A stretch of DNA of 64,000 bases from Verrucomicrobia bacterium LW23 (GCA_003054695.1 QAZA01000045.1:186001-250000); one strand, 5' to 3'. Positions 38,481-47,347 are shown, counted from the first letter of the stretch. Numbers and translations: made by a program. Notes: generated by a model not told the origin, from the sequence alone.

Positions 38481-39977
38481 ATGCTTCCGCTCCCCCGCCG
38501 TCTCCTGGTTCTTCTTCCGCTGGTGCTGCTGGCGGCGCTTGCCCCAGCCACGCCTGCCGTCCGCGCCGATGCCCCGCCGCAGCCGCCGGAGCGCCGCAAG
38601 CCGCAACCCAGTCCGAAGCCGGCCCCTGAGCCCACCCCCGCGCCAGCGCCGGCGCCCTCCTCCACCAACAGCCCGGCTCCCCCCACGGCAGCCGCCATGC
38701 TGCATCGTGTAACGGAGGTTGTCCCTCCCGGCCAGACGCCCGTGCATAGCCTGGAGGCCACCCTGGGGCTGGTGACGTACGCTGTGCTTTCGCCGGACGG
38801 CAAACGCGTGGTGGTTGTCAACCAGGGCGCCGCGCGGCTGCTGGATGCAACCGACGGGCGCGACCTGGGGCCGCTGACCGAGCACAAAGTGCTGGACGTC
38901 TCCTTTAGCCCGGACGGCACGCGCGCCGTGGTAAGCACCTACGATCGGGAGTCGTGGCTGGTGGCGGTGGACGCCGCGCCGTTTCGCGCGCTGGCCAGGG
39001 TGGTGGCGGCGCCGGAGGTTAACCCGACAACGCCCGTCGGCGGCTACTCCGCACGCCCCAACCCGGTCGCCTTCTCCGCTGACAGCAAGCGCCTCTTTGC
39101 GGAAGGCACGACCGAGGCCTGGCAGGAGTGGGACGCGGCCACCGGCGCAAAGGGCTCCGCCACGGCGGAGATCCCCGCCGACATCCCGCTGGCCCCGCGC
39201 ACGGAGCAGATGCTGCCTCTGGTGGACGGCAATACCATCTCCCCCGACGGCCGCCGCTCCGTACAGCTGGGCGGCGGCATGCTGAGCATCCACGACCTGG
39301 CCACCAGCGCGCAGATCGCCGCCAACATCCCCTGCGCGGGCGATGTCTCCTTCAGCTGCTTCTCCCACGACAGCGCGCTGCTGGCCGTGCCGGCGCCGCG
39401 CGGCAAGGTAACCGTGCTGGCGATGGCGACCGGCAAGGTGCTGAGCACTCTGACGTTGGCCACGACCAAAGGAGCCTCGTCGCCCATCCCGCCTCACATC
39501 TTCTTCACACGCAACAACAAACAGATTGTGACGGTGAACCGCGGCGGCCTGGCCCTGGAGATGTGGCCCGCTCCCGACCCCGCCGACACCACCGCCGCGC
39601 CCCCCGCCACTCCCCGGCCCGCGCCGATGTTCCCCGGTAGCGGCGCAGTTATCACCGCTGCGGATGCCAACGCCGACGGCGGCGTAGCGGCGATCGTCGT
39701 GGCCAGAGGCAAAGCCACGGAGATCCAGCTGTGGAACACGTCCACCCGCGCCAGGTCCGGCGACCCCATCCCCGCCGCCGCGCCCAGGGAGAGTTTCGGC
39801 GAGATCGCCCTCTCCCCCGACGGCACGCGCCTCCTGGCCCAATGCCTCACCCCCAACGCCCCCACACGCTGGCGCCTCTACGACATCGCCAACCGCAAGG
39901 AAATCCCCCTGCCTGTAGAGTGGAAAGCCCCAACCCCCGGCAAGCTGCAGGACGAGTTGCTGAAGGGAAACACGTAG
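38481..39977 (+). CDS. Secreted beta-propeller (WD40/YVTN-like) protein 2
   Basis: A 498-residue paralogue of the preceding gene. A signal peptide (about 1-30) is followed by a Pro/Ala-rich linker (PSPKPAPEPTPAPAPAP). Blade units include LSPDGKRVVVVNQGAARLLD, FSPDGTRAVVSTYDRES, FSADSKRLFAEGTTEAWQEW and LSPDGTRLLAQC. The blades are close in wording to protein 1, but the proline linker is specific to this one. The 351-bp gap beyond it contains only a family B end and no gene. Confidence 0.84.
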   Translation: MLPLPRRLLVLLPLVLLAALAPATPAVRADAPPQPPERRKPQPSPKPAPEPTPAPAPAPSSTNSPAPPTAAAMLHRVTEVVPPGQTPVHSLEATLGLVTYAVLSPDGKRVVVVNQGAARLLDATDGRDLGPLTEHKVLDVSFSPDGTRAVVSTYDRESWLVAVDAAPFRALARVVAAPEVNPTTPVGGYSARPNPVAFSADSKRLFAEGTTEAWQEWDAATGAKGSATAEIPADIPLAPRTEQMLPLVDGNTISPDGRRSVQLGGGMLSIHDLATSAQIAANIPCAGDVSFSCFSHDSALLAVPAPRGKVTVLAMATGKVLSTLTLATTKGASSPIPPHIFFTRNNKQIVTVNRGGLALEMWPAPDPADTTAAPPATPRPAPMFPGSGAVITAADANADGGVAAIVVARGKATEIQLWNTSTRARSGDPIPAAAPRESFGEIALSPDGTRLLAQCLTPNAPTRWRLYDIANRKEIPLPVEWKAPTPGKLQDELLKGNT

Positions 39978-40278
39978 CGCTACGTAATGCCCCGCATAGC
40001 GCCTGACGCACCCCGCAAGTCTCCCCTGCATTCACGCCATGCTCCGAGACAAACCGGAGCCGGATTTCCGCAAAGAGAGAAGGCATGAGCAACGCACTCC
40101 AGAAGCGGCGGGAGCCGGGCGTTTGCAAAAGGGCTTTGCTATGGCGACCTTGGTTGGTTGCGCCGTTGCGTTCTGCAGGTACGCAACTGATTTCGCCCCG
40201 ACCGAAGGCTTACCGCACAGGGCGCTCCCCCGTCGCGTCTGCGGCGCTTCAGGCCAAATCGCACGGTTAGTTGGTCTA

Positions 40279-40310
40279 GACCAATTATCGGAATAAACCG
40301 GCAATTGGTC
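40279..40310. repeat. Solo end of family B element
   Basis: GACCAATTATCGGAATAAAC and its inverted half CCGGCAATTGGTC form a short hairpin identical in type to the termini of the copy at 10527. The sequence 39978-40278 before it holds no recognisable gene. Confidence 0.65.
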
Positions 40311-40328
40311 TTAGAGGTTGTTGTGGCG

Positions 40329-41114
40329 CTACTTCAGCCGGCCTTCTTCCAGGTCGATGAGATCGAAGTACGTCTCGATCTTCTTGCGGCACGGCGGCAG
40401 GGCGGCGCGGTCTTTTTCGAACTTGGCGATGCGGTCCGGCTGATCGGGGCGGCGGCGGCTCAGTTTCTCGTTAAACTCGGTAATGGCGTGCTCGCCGGGC
40501 CAGCTGGGGCCGAGGCGGTTTTTGAGCCACTGCAGCACGCTTTCGTCGTCCGGCAGCTGCTTGATGGCGTCCGCAAACACACGGCCTTCCACGCACAGGA
40601 AATCGAGCAGGTTGCGATCGAAACCGGTGTTGAGAAACTGGTAGCCGGGCAGCTTGCCTTTGGGAAAGAGGCGGGCTTTGTCAATAAGGCGCGGCAGGTG
40701 CACAATGCCGCCAAGTTTCTCGTACGGGCTGCGCGGCACAACCTCGGGGCGCGTGGTGGTCGGCTTGCCTGCGCTCTTCCACGCACGCCAGCCACCGGCT
40801 ACGGAGAAGACGTTGCGGTAGCCCATCTTTTGAAGGTTGTCGCCCGCCAGGGCGGAGCGGTAGCCGCCGCCGCAATAGAGCATAATCGTGGCGTCCCGGT
40901 CGGGGATGCGCACTTCGATATCGCGCTCGATAACGCCTTTGCCCAGGTGGATGGCGCCGTCGGCGTGCTCCTCGTTCCACTCGCTCTCCTCGCGCACGTC
41001 CACAAGGTAGGTGTCCGGCTTGCCGACTTTGGGTGCGGTTTCGTCGACAGTAAGCTCGCGCACGCGGGCAAGCGCGTCTTCCACAAGACGCTGGAATCCA
41101 GGAGAATGCTTCAT
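40329..41114 (-). CDS. Rhodanese-DUF5069 fusion protein
   Basis: A 261-residue cytosolic protein. Residues about 15-120 are a rhodanese domain with DTYLVDVREESEWNEEHADG, an active-site Cys81 in LYCGGGYRSALAGD and GWRAWKSAGKP. Residues about 130-261 are a DUF5069 domain (PRSPYEKLGGIVHLPRLIDKA, GKLPGYQFLNTGFD, LLDFLCVEG). Rhodanese cysteines carry persulfide sulfur; DUF5069 has no known reaction. ATG 41114 (MKHSPGFQRL) is used rather than the longer frame. The fusion suggests DUF5069 works with a sulfur-transfer or thiol partner. Confidence 0.9.
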   Translation of the reverse strand: MKHSPGFQRLVEDALARVRELTVDETAPKVGKPDTYLVDVREESEWNEEHADGAIHLGKGVIERDIEVRIPDRDATIMLYCGGGYRSALAGDNLQKMGYRNVFSVAGGWRAWKSAGKPTTTRPEVVPRSPYEKLGGIVHLPRLIDKARLFPKGKLPGYQFLNTGFDRNLLDFLCVEGRVFADAIKQLPDDESVLQWLKNRLGPSWPGEHAITEFNEKLSRRRPDQPDRIAKFEKDRAALPPCRKKIETYFDLIDLEEGRLK

Positions 41115-41520
41115 AATCAGGTGGTTGGAGAGAGGGGAAAGGAATGCGGGGCCAGGGCAATGGCACGGGCCTGGAGGCACACATGCAACATCGCACAGAC
41201 ACCGCAGGGTAACTACTCTAGGCGCGGGCAGCCCCAGGTGCAAGCCCGCGCGGGAAGAAATGCGGGCCCGCCCCGCAGAACTGCTTGCGCCGGGGGCGTG
41301 TGGCCGAACCGCTCACTGGAAAGCTTTGCCTTTTTGAGTTGAACCGCAGCGGCCCCTTCCTATAGCCTGAAGGACGCGTCGTACAGGGCGCATCCGGGCC
41401 CGCGGGAAGAGCCAAGCTCACCTGTTCTCTCCATCTGCACTCGATTGCCGCATAAACCCCTTTGTGCTGCCTGCCGAGCGGGCCACAGGCGTATTGCACA
41501 CGGAGAGAAAGGTTTATGTC
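41115..41520. other. Intergenic region with no recognised feature
   Basis: The 406-bp divergent region between the rhodanese fusion and the ankyrin gene contains no long hairpin, repeat family member or RNA motif that I can support. It must hold the promoters of both genes, but no clear -35/-10 pair stands out. Confidence 0.5.
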
Positions 41521-43212
41521 ATGAGCAAAGAGAGCCCCACGTTGCACCGGCAGTTGCCCTCCGGCGCCAGTCTGGAGAACCTCAAAAATCAGGCCCGCAC
41601 CCTGCACAGGCAGCACGCGAAGCAATCGCCGGATGCCGCCGCCCGGCTGCGCGCCTTCGCGCCGGGCTGGGGGGATCTGACCGACGCCCAGATCTTTGCC
41701 CGACGGCTGGGCCTGCAGCAGGCACAGGCCGCCTTGGCCCGCGAGTACGGTTTCGCCTCGTGGACGCGCCTGAAGCTGCGCGTGGAGCCGCCCGGGCCGC
41801 CCGTCCCCCTCTGGAAACAGCTGCGCGCCGCCATTGACGGCGACAACGTGGCAAAGATACGTAAAGTACTGGCTGCGGCTGCGTCCACCCCGCTTGCAAG
41901 CGCGGCTGGTACATCCGTGCCCGCGCTTCTTCTGCAGCCCCTGCACGAGGGCGAAGATGGCTACTTTAACCAAAAGCATACGGCCCTTCCCTACGCCGCG
42001 CAGGGAGGGCGCGTGCGGGCGGTGCGCTATCTGGCGGAGACTTACCCGGCGCTGATCGACCTGCCCGACCACGAGGGCCGCACGCCCGTCAACACACTGG
42101 TACACACGTTAGCTACAGCGTGTGAGGGACTTACGCCGTCGCGCCTGGAGATTTACGAACTGCTGAAAGCGCTCGGCTCGCGGCCGGACCTCAACAGCGC
42201 GGCCAAAGCGGGGGATGCCGCGCTGGTATCCGATTATCTGCGCGCCGGCGCAGACCCATGCGCGGATCCCGGCAAGCGGCTTGGCCACGGCCCCGCCCTC
42301 GTTATCGCGGCGGATGCCGGACACGCGCACATTGTGCGGCTGATGCTGGAACATCTGGCGGCGCGGGCAGGCACTGCGCCTGCGATGAATTCGGATTGCC
42401 CCGCGCTGCCCCCCAGCGTGGCCTTTAATGCGTTCGATCGCGCTATCCTCGTCAACCACCGTGCCGTGATGGAGCTGCTCGCGCCATTCATCGCGCCGGA
42501 GCGCCTCTCCGACTGCCTGTGCGGCTGCTGCGAGTTCCTCAACCTGGAGGGCGTGCAATATCTGCTGGCCCGCGGCGCTAACCCCAATCATCACATCCGG
42601 CCCGACGACCCGGAGAGCTATCCACTGCTCATCGCGCTGGGCACCTACTCGCGCAAACCACAGCGCAGCAAGGTGATAGAAGCGCTCATCCACGCCGGGG
42701 CCACGCAGTGGCAGGCCTCGCCGCAGATGGCCATCCACCGCGGCCGGCCGGATTTGCTCGCGCCGTATCTCGACGCCGACCCGACGCTGTTGCATCGCGA
42801 GTGGGGCGACGAGCAGCGCTGGGGCGCTCGCGACCTGAAAGGCGGAACGCTCCTGCACATGGCGGCTGAATACTACGAGCAGGAATGCGCTGCCCTGCTG
42901 GTGCATCGCGGCGCCGATATCAATGCGCGCGCCGCAGTGGACGCCGACGGCATCGGCGGCCACACCGCCATCTACCACGTCGCCGCGTCCTTTCACCACC
43001 GCGGGCTGGACATGCTGCGCTGGTTCGTCGCCACGGGCGCGGACCTTACTGTGGAGGCGAACCTCCCCTGCTCCCGCCTGCGCTGCGTCCCGCAGGAGCC
43101 CCCGCGCGTCGTCACCCCGCTGCGCTGGGCCCGCCGTCACGACTACGACTGGCCCCTGGGCACCATGGAACAGGAGATTGCCATTCTGCGCGAAGCGGGC
43201 GCGCCGGAGTAA
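41521..43212 (+). CDS. Ankyrin-repeat protein
   Basis: A 563-residue cytosolic protein. The first 85 residues (LENLKNQARTLHRQHA..TDAQIFARRLGLQQAQAALAREYGFASWTRLKL) form a small helical domain frequent at the head of bacterial ankyrin proteins. Then come ankyrin-like repeats: GHAHIVRLMLEHLA, GVQYLLARGANPN, LLHMAAEYYEQECAALLVHRGADINARA and LDMLRWFVATGADLT. Such repeats bind proteins. ATG 41521 is used; the frame opens at 41464. A family B element begins directly at its stop codon. Confidence 0.9.
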   Translation: MSKESPTLHRQLPSGASLENLKNQARTLHRQHAKQSPDAAARLRAFAPGWGDLTDAQIFARRLGLQQAQAALAREYGFASWTRLKLRVEPPGPPVPLWKQLRAAIDGDNVAKIRKVLAAAASTPLASAAGTSVPALLLQPLHEGEDGYFNQKHTALPYAAQGGRVRAVRYLAETYPALIDLPDHEGRTPVNTLVHTLATACEGLTPSRLEIYELLKALGSRPDLNSAAKAGDAALVSDYLRAGADPCADPGKRLGHGPALVIAADAGHAHIVRLMLEHLAARAGTAPAMNSDCPALPPSVAFNAFDRAILVNHRAVMELLAPFIAPERLSDCLCGCCEFLNLEGVQYLLARGANPNHHIRPDDPESYPLLIALGTYSRKPQRSKVIEALIHAGATQWQASPQMAIHRGRPDLLAPYLDADPTLLHREWGDEQRWGARDLKGGTLLHMAAEYYEQECAALLVHRGADINARAAVDADGIGGHTAIYHVAASFHHRGLDMLRWFVATGADLTVEANLPCSRLRCVPQEPPRVVTPLRWARRHDYDWPLGTMEQEIAILREAGAPE

Positions 43213-43373
43213 GGCCAATTCGCACAGTTATTTGCTCTTTATGCGGAGCTGATTTTGGGATATGGGTGCGCTGAAACGGAGGGAGTGCATTTGCATAATG
43301 CTCGACCGGAGTTTCAGTGCGGCCATATCCCAAAAGCGCCCCGCAAAAAGCGCAAATAACTTTGCGAATTGGT
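43213..43373. repeat. Family B hairpin element (copy 2)
   Basis: A 161-bp imperfect palindrome with ends GGCCAATTCGCACAGTTATT and AATAACTTTGCGAATTGGTC. The core GGAGGGAGTGCATTTG (43278-43293) is followed by CATAATGCTCGACCGG, the same as in the copy at 10527, and arms GATTTTGGGATATGG / CCATATCCCAAAAGC flank it. It starts at the base after the ankyrin gene's TAA. Confidence 0.85.
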
Positions 43374-43477
43374 CTGAGGCCGATGGACCGGGCGACGCCG
43401 GCGGGCCATGCGCCCCGCCGGCGGAACTATGTGGAATCCACGCCGACTGACAGTTACCGGCGATTTGCTTGCGTGCC

Positions 43478-44584
43478 TTACGACTTTGCTTCCGCCGTCT
43501 CCGCCTCTGCCGCCAGCGTTTCGGCTTCGTCCTTGTAGGGGCGTTTCTTTTTGCTCAGCCAGTCGATACAGCCGCCTTCGCCGCTGGCGCGGACGTGGGC
43601 TTTGCTTATATCCTTGTAGCCTTTGTAGGCGTACGGGTCGGTGCCGGTAATCATCACCACGTCGCGGTAATCCCATTTCGCAAAGCCGACGTTTTCTTCG
43701 GCCTGCCAGGGCAGGAAGGACTGGGCGCTCATGTAGTGGTTCACCAGCGCGCGGCGGTAGAAGCCCTGGGGGGCGCGGTTGGGCAGGCTGCGGTGCAGGG
43801 TGTAGCCGTTAAAGATGACGATGGAACCCTTCTTGACCTCCACCGGCACGGCGTCCTCGTCCTTGTAGGGGAAGCCCACGCTCTCGTGCGCGCAGTCAAA
43901 GCGGCGGTCGCCGTGCCACTCCTGCTCCCACAGCACGCCGTGTTTGTGGGAGCCGGGCAGGACCCAGAGGCAGCCGTTCTCCAGCGTCGCATCGTCCAGC
44001 GCAATCCACGCACCGGTCAGGGAGCGGTCGCGGGTGGGGATGTAGTCTTCGTCCTGGTGCCACGCCTGGCCGGGTTTGCCGCTGGCCTTGATGAACAGCA
44101 TGGACTGCATGCACTTGACATCCGGCCCAATGAGCACGCTAAGCGATTGCGCGATAGCGGGATGCGCCAGCGCGTCGAACATAAGGCGGCTGATTTTGTG
44201 CGGAAAGTGGATGCACAGGATGGAGCGCAGAAGCTCGTCGTCCGGCATACCCGCGGGCGCCTGCGGGGTGCCGGGCAGGGCGCCTTCGCGGTTGGCGCAG
44301 ATGCGCGTGGTGTCGGCGTTAAGGGCGTCGACTTCGGCGTCGGTCAGCGCGCGGTCCAGCACGATAAAGCCGTTTTCGTCGTAAAAGCGCTTTTGCTCCG
44401 CGCCGACGGGACCGCGGTGCCAGCCGGCGGGCGGGTTGCCGGCCGGCCACGAGGTAAAGCCGGGGATGCGCTCCTGCGGCGCCGGGGCGTCGGCGGGGGG
44501 GACGGGGCAGGAGCTGGCGGTCGTATCGGTGGAAGCGGCCAGGGTATCCGAGAGTTTGGTGCGTTCGAGTAAGGTATCCAACAT
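43478..44584 (-). CDS. Phytanoyl-CoA dioxygenase (PhyH) family protein
   Basis: A 368-residue non-heme iron, 2-oxoglutarate-dependent oxygenase candidate. The iron ligands are in AWHQDEDYIPTRD (HxD) and YTLHRSLPNRAPQ (distal His, with an Arg that would hold 2-oxoglutarate). DENGFIVLDRALTDAEVDAL is the typical N-terminal helix-strand block. The first 75 residues are a Ser/Pro-rich extension. It is divergent from an AraC-type regulator with only 37 bp between the start codons, a common pairing in verrucomicrobial hydroxylase clusters. The substrate is unknown. Confidence 0.92.
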   Translation of the reverse strand: MLDTLLERTKLSDTLAASTDTTASSCPVPPADAPAPQERIPGFTSWPAGNPPAGWHRGPVGAEQKRFYDENGFIVLDRALTDAEVDALNADTTRICANREGALPGTPQAPAGMPDDELLRSILCIHFPHKISRLMFDALAHPAIAQSLSVLIGPDVKCMQSMLFIKASGKPGQAWHQDEDYIPTRDRSLTGAWIALDDATLENGCLWVLPGSHKHGVLWEQEWHGDRRFDCAHESVGFPYKDEDAVPVEVKKGSIVIFNGYTLHRSLPNRAPQGFYRRALVNHYMSAQSFLPWQAEENVGFAKWDYRDVVMITGTDPYAYKGYKDISKAHVRASGEGGCIDWLSKKKRPYKDEAETLAAEAETAEAKS

Positions 44585-44621
44585 AGTGTGGACAATGTGG
44601 CTTAAATCGCGCAAAAGGTGA

Positions 44622-45518
44622 ATGCCTGCCATGCGCAAAAACATATCCCAGATTCATCATTTGCACGCCACCGGCCCTTTAGGGTTTGGCATCGTCACCT
44701 ATCGCCCCGGCGGCAACCTGGGTATGCGTACGCAGGAGAATGTGCAGCTTGTCGTGATTCACCGCGGCGAGCTGCACCTGCGCATTGACGCCGCCGAGGT
44801 GCACGTGCCCGCCGGCCACGGCATATTGCTGGAGCCCGGCCACCGCGAGACGTTTCAGTTCTCCACCCGCCAGGAGACGACCCACACGTGGTGCCAGTAC
44901 CCGCGCGAGATGTCGCCCGGCCCCCTGGTGGCGCCGCCCGTGGCCGCCATGGGCGTGCCGGCGCCGTGCTCCCCGTGGCTGCTGGGCACCATGCGCGCCG
45001 GGTGGCGCCTGCCCGCGCCGGGCGGATCGGCGGAAGATGTGCGCATACGCCTGGCCGCCGTGCTGACGGCGATGGCTGAGTTCGTCCGGCCCATCCTCCA
45101 CGCGCAGGCGGAGGTGCGCGCGAGGCACGGCCCCAGGGAGAGGGCGACAGCCGGAGCCCCGGGAAGCGTCGCCGCCCGCCCGCCCGGCATCACCCCGCCG
45201 CCGCTGGCGCGCCTCTCCGCGGCGCTGATGGAGAAGCTGGACCACCCGTGGACGCTGGACGAGCTGGCCCGCGCGGCTGGCGTCAGCCGCGGCCATCTCA
45301 TCAAGCTCAGCCGCGAGTACTGGGCCGCCACCCCCATGGAGAAGCTGTGGCGCACCCGCGTGGACCACGCCGCGCTGCTGCTGCGCGACACCGGCCTGAG
45401 CATCGGCGAGGTGGCGTACAGAACCGGCTTCGCCAACCCCTTCCACTTCTCGCGCCGCTTTTCCCAGGCCTATGGCCGCAACCCGCGCGCCTGGCGCGCC
45501 GCGGCGTGGGGGAATTAG
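44622..45518 (+). CDS. AraC-family transcriptional regulator
   Basis: A 298-residue regulator. An N-terminal cupin-like sensing domain (QENVQLVVIHRGELHLRIDA, VHVPAGHGILLEPGHRE) precedes a C-terminal double helix-turn-helix (about 205-295: DHPWTLDELARAAGVSRGHLIKL and TGLSIGEVAYRTGFANPFHFSRRFSQAYGRNPRAWR). AAAAGGTG lies just upstream of ATG 44622 and is better spaced for ATG 44631, so the latter may be the real start. It most likely controls the divergent PhyH gene; the shared 37-bp region leaves little room for separate promoters. Confidence 0.93.
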   Translation: MPAMRKNISQIHHLHATGPLGFGIVTYRPGGNLGMRTQENVQLVVIHRGELHLRIDAAEVHVPAGHGILLEPGHRETFQFSTRQETTHTWCQYPREMSPGPLVAPPVAAMGVPAPCSPWLLGTMRAGWRLPAPGGSAEDVRIRLAAVLTAMAEFVRPILHAQAEVRARHGPRERATAGAPGSVAARPPGITPPPLARLSAALMEKLDHPWTLDELARAAGVSRGHLIKLSREYWAATPMEKLWRTRVDHAALLLRDTGLSIGEVAYRTGFANPFHFSRRFSQAYGRNPRAWRAAAWGN

Positions 45519-45524
45519 CGGCTT

Positions 45525-45551
45525 AACCACCAAGTCACCAAGACACCAGGG
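45525..45551. repeat. Family H half-element
   Basis: AACCACCAAGTCACCAAGAC followed by ACCAGGG, a period-9 arm without its inverted partner, placed between the convergent araC-type gene and gdx. Confidence 0.6.
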
Positions 45552-45595
45552 TCGGAGGTTACACCTTTACGGCTACCGGCGAGCGTCTCCCTGGC

Positions 45596-45910
45596 CTAAC
45601 TCGTAAACTTCAGCCCAATCACCCCGGCGAGGATGAGGCCGACGCAGATGAGGCGCGGGGCGGTGGCGGGATCGCCCAGCAGGACGATGCCGAGGATAAC
45701 GGTGCCGGCGGCGCCGATGCCTGTCCACACCGCGTAGGCGGTGCCAATCGGCAGCGAGTTGGCGGCGACGCCGAGGAGGCCGACACTGGCGGCAAGGGCA
45801 CCGAGCGTGGCGACGGTGGGCCAAAAGCGCGCAAAGCCTTCGGTGTACTTCAGGCCAATAGCCCAGCCGCACTCAAAAAGCGCGGCAACAAACAGAATAA
45901 TCCAGGACAT
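45596..45910 (-). CDS. gdx: Guanidinium exporter, SMR family (SugE/Gdx type)
   Basis: A 104-residue small multidrug resistance protein with four membrane helices that exports guanidinium ion in exchange for protons as an antiparallel dimer. The N terminus MSWIILFVAALFECGWAIGL has the essential Glu13 and the GWAxGLKYT signature that separates Gdx/SugE proteins from multidrug EmrE types. AVWTGIGAAGTVILGI and the terminal GVIGLKF are also typical. A guanidine-II riboswitch and a good promoter precede it, which fixes the substrate. ATG 45910 is chosen; no Shine-Dalgarno is evident. Confidence 0.95.
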   Translation of the reverse strand: MSWIILFVAALFECGWAIGLKYTEGFARFWPTVATLGALAASVGLLGVAANSLPIGTAYAVWTGIGAAGTVILGIVLLGDPATAPRLICVGLILAGVIGLKFTS

Positions 45911-45933
45911 AAGCAGGGAAACGACATAGTGGA

Positions 45934-45985
45934 CAGGGTCGTCCCTGCAGGGTGAATGGTTGTGGAGCAGCGGAGTCGTCCCCGC
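45934..45985 (-). ncRNA. Guanidine-II (mini-ykkC) riboswitch
   Basis: On the minus strand two tandem hairpins carry the ACGA loops that define this class. The first is GCGGGG-ACGA-CTCCGC (45985-45970) and the second CAGGG-ACGA-CCCTG (45947-45934), with a 22-nt linker. Each loop binds guanidinium, pairing the two hairpins. The second hairpin ends 23 nt before the gdx start. CCCTGC just before the ATG could pair with GCAGGG in the second hairpin, a plausible OFF-state structure. This is a well-established regulator of gdx/sugE. Confidence 0.9.
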
Positions 45986-46039
45986 GTCCTTATGCAACCC
46001 GGGCGGGGGAACCGCGTGGATCCCGCCGAGTCTTTTCTC

Positions 46040-46067
46040 ATTATCGGCGCGCGGAGCGGGAAGTCAA
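46040..46067 (-). promoter_or_regulatory. Promoter of the riboswitch-gdx transcript
   Basis: TTGACT (46067-46062) is separated by 16 bp from GATAAT (46045-46040) on the minus strand, both close to sigma-70 consensus. Transcription would start near 46033, about 50 bp before the first riboswitch hairpin. The remaining 200 bp up to the dehydrogenase gene show nothing else. Confidence 0.7.
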
Positions 46068-46269
46068 GGGGTGCGGGGGCGTAATATGCTGCTCATCCAG
46101 CTGGTGAGGCTGGAGATACCGGAGTTGACCGAACGCGGACGCGATGGCCCCGCCGTTTGCTCTACGTGTCAACCATCTGAGGGGCGGTTCCCCGCATTTC
46201 CTGCTTGCCAACGGGGCGCGTCCGGCCCTCTTATGTGTCCTTTTCCCTTTATCCTTTTTCCTTCCGCAC

Positions 46270-47259
46270 ATGAAAGGCGCGTTTCTTCTCCCCACCCATT
46301 GCTACAACCTCATTTACGGGGAGAAGGAGCGTGCGGACATTGCCCGGCTGCTGGACATGAGCGCGGGGCATATCCCTACCGAGGAGCTTGAGACGAGGCA
46401 GGGAGAGCTGCGCGATGTGGAGGTGATCTTCTCCGGCTGGGGCTCGCCCAGGCTGACGCCGCATGTGCTGGGGATGATGCCCAACCTCAAGGCCTACCTG
46501 TACGGCGCCGGCACGCTGCGCCATGTGGTAACGGACGAGTTTTGGGAGCGCAGCATCCCTGTATGCAGCGCATACGCGGCCAACGCGGTGCCGGTGACGG
46601 AGTTCTCGCTCTCGCAAATCCTGTACTGCCTCAAGCAGGGCTGGCAGCATGCATTGCGGACGAAGGCGGATCGCTCCTACCACAGAAGCAGCACCGTGGC
46701 GGGCGCGTTTGGCAGCACGGTGGGGCTTATCTCCATGGGTATGATTGGCCGCATGGTAACGGCGCGACTCAAGTCGTTCGACCTCAACGTGATCGCCTAC
46801 GATCCATTCCTTACCACCGACGCCGCGCAGGAGCTGGGCGTCGAGTCCGTATCGCTAATGGAAGTGTTTGAGCGCGCAGACGTTGTATCCGTCCACGCCC
46901 CGTGGCTGCCGGAGACGGAGAAGATGATCCGCGCCGAGCACATTCGCGCCATGCGCCCCGGCGCCTCGCTCCTTAACACCGCCCGCGGCGCGGTTATCGA
47001 CGAAGCCGGCCTGGTGGAAGCCCTGCGCGAACGCACCGACCTTGTCGCCGTGCTGGACGTGGTGTGGCCCGAGCCCCCGCCCAGCGACTCCCCCCTCTTC
47101 GACCTACCCAACATCATCATCACCCCCCACATTGCCGGCAGCATGAACGCCGAGTGCCAGCGCATGGGCCGCCTGATGTACGAAGAAGCCGTGCGGTTCG
47201 TCAACGGCGAGCCGCTACGCTGGAGCATATCCCGGGCGCGGGCCGCAACGATGGCGTAA
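46270..47259 (+). CDS. D-isomer-specific 2-hydroxyacid dehydrogenase
   Basis: A 329-residue NAD(P)-dependent oxidoreductase. The nucleotide-binding loop is VGLISMGMIGRMV, a relaxed Gly-rich motif, followed by YDPFL; catalytic positions are Arg in NTARGAVIDE, Glu in VWPEPPPSD and His in ITPHIAGSMN. The sequence TEFSLSQILYCLKQGWQHA before the Rossmann part is typical for the family. ATG 46270 (MKGAFLLPTHCYNLIY) gives a normal N terminus; the frame is open upstream. Substrate not predictable; verrucomicrobial copies often sit with sugar-degradation genes. Confidence 0.93.
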   Translation: MKGAFLLPTHCYNLIYGEKERADIARLLDMSAGHIPTEELETRQGELRDVEVIFSGWGSPRLTPHVLGMMPNLKAYLYGAGTLRHVVTDEFWERSIPVCSAYAANAVPVTEFSLSQILYCLKQGWQHALRTKADRSYHRSSTVAGAFGSTVGLISMGMIGRMVTARLKSFDLNVIAYDPFLTTDAAQELGVESVSLMEVFERADVVSVHAPWLPETEKMIRAEHIRAMRPGASLLNTARGAVIDEAGLVEALRERTDLVAVLDVVWPEPPPSDSPLFDLPNIIITPHIAGSMNAECQRMGRLMYEEAVRFVNGEPLRWSISRARAATMA

Positions 47260-47347
47260 GGGGGCGCGCGCGAGGGACCGTGGGATCTTAACCACGGTAT
47301 GGGGGAATCCCTACGCGATTCTGGTATACTTATTTCCTTACAGGCCC

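Noticed and set aside
40080-40260. Possible degenerate family B element before the solo terminus at 40279
   Set aside because: GCGGGAGCCGGGCGTTTGC is only weakly similar to the family B core; the match is too poor to call.
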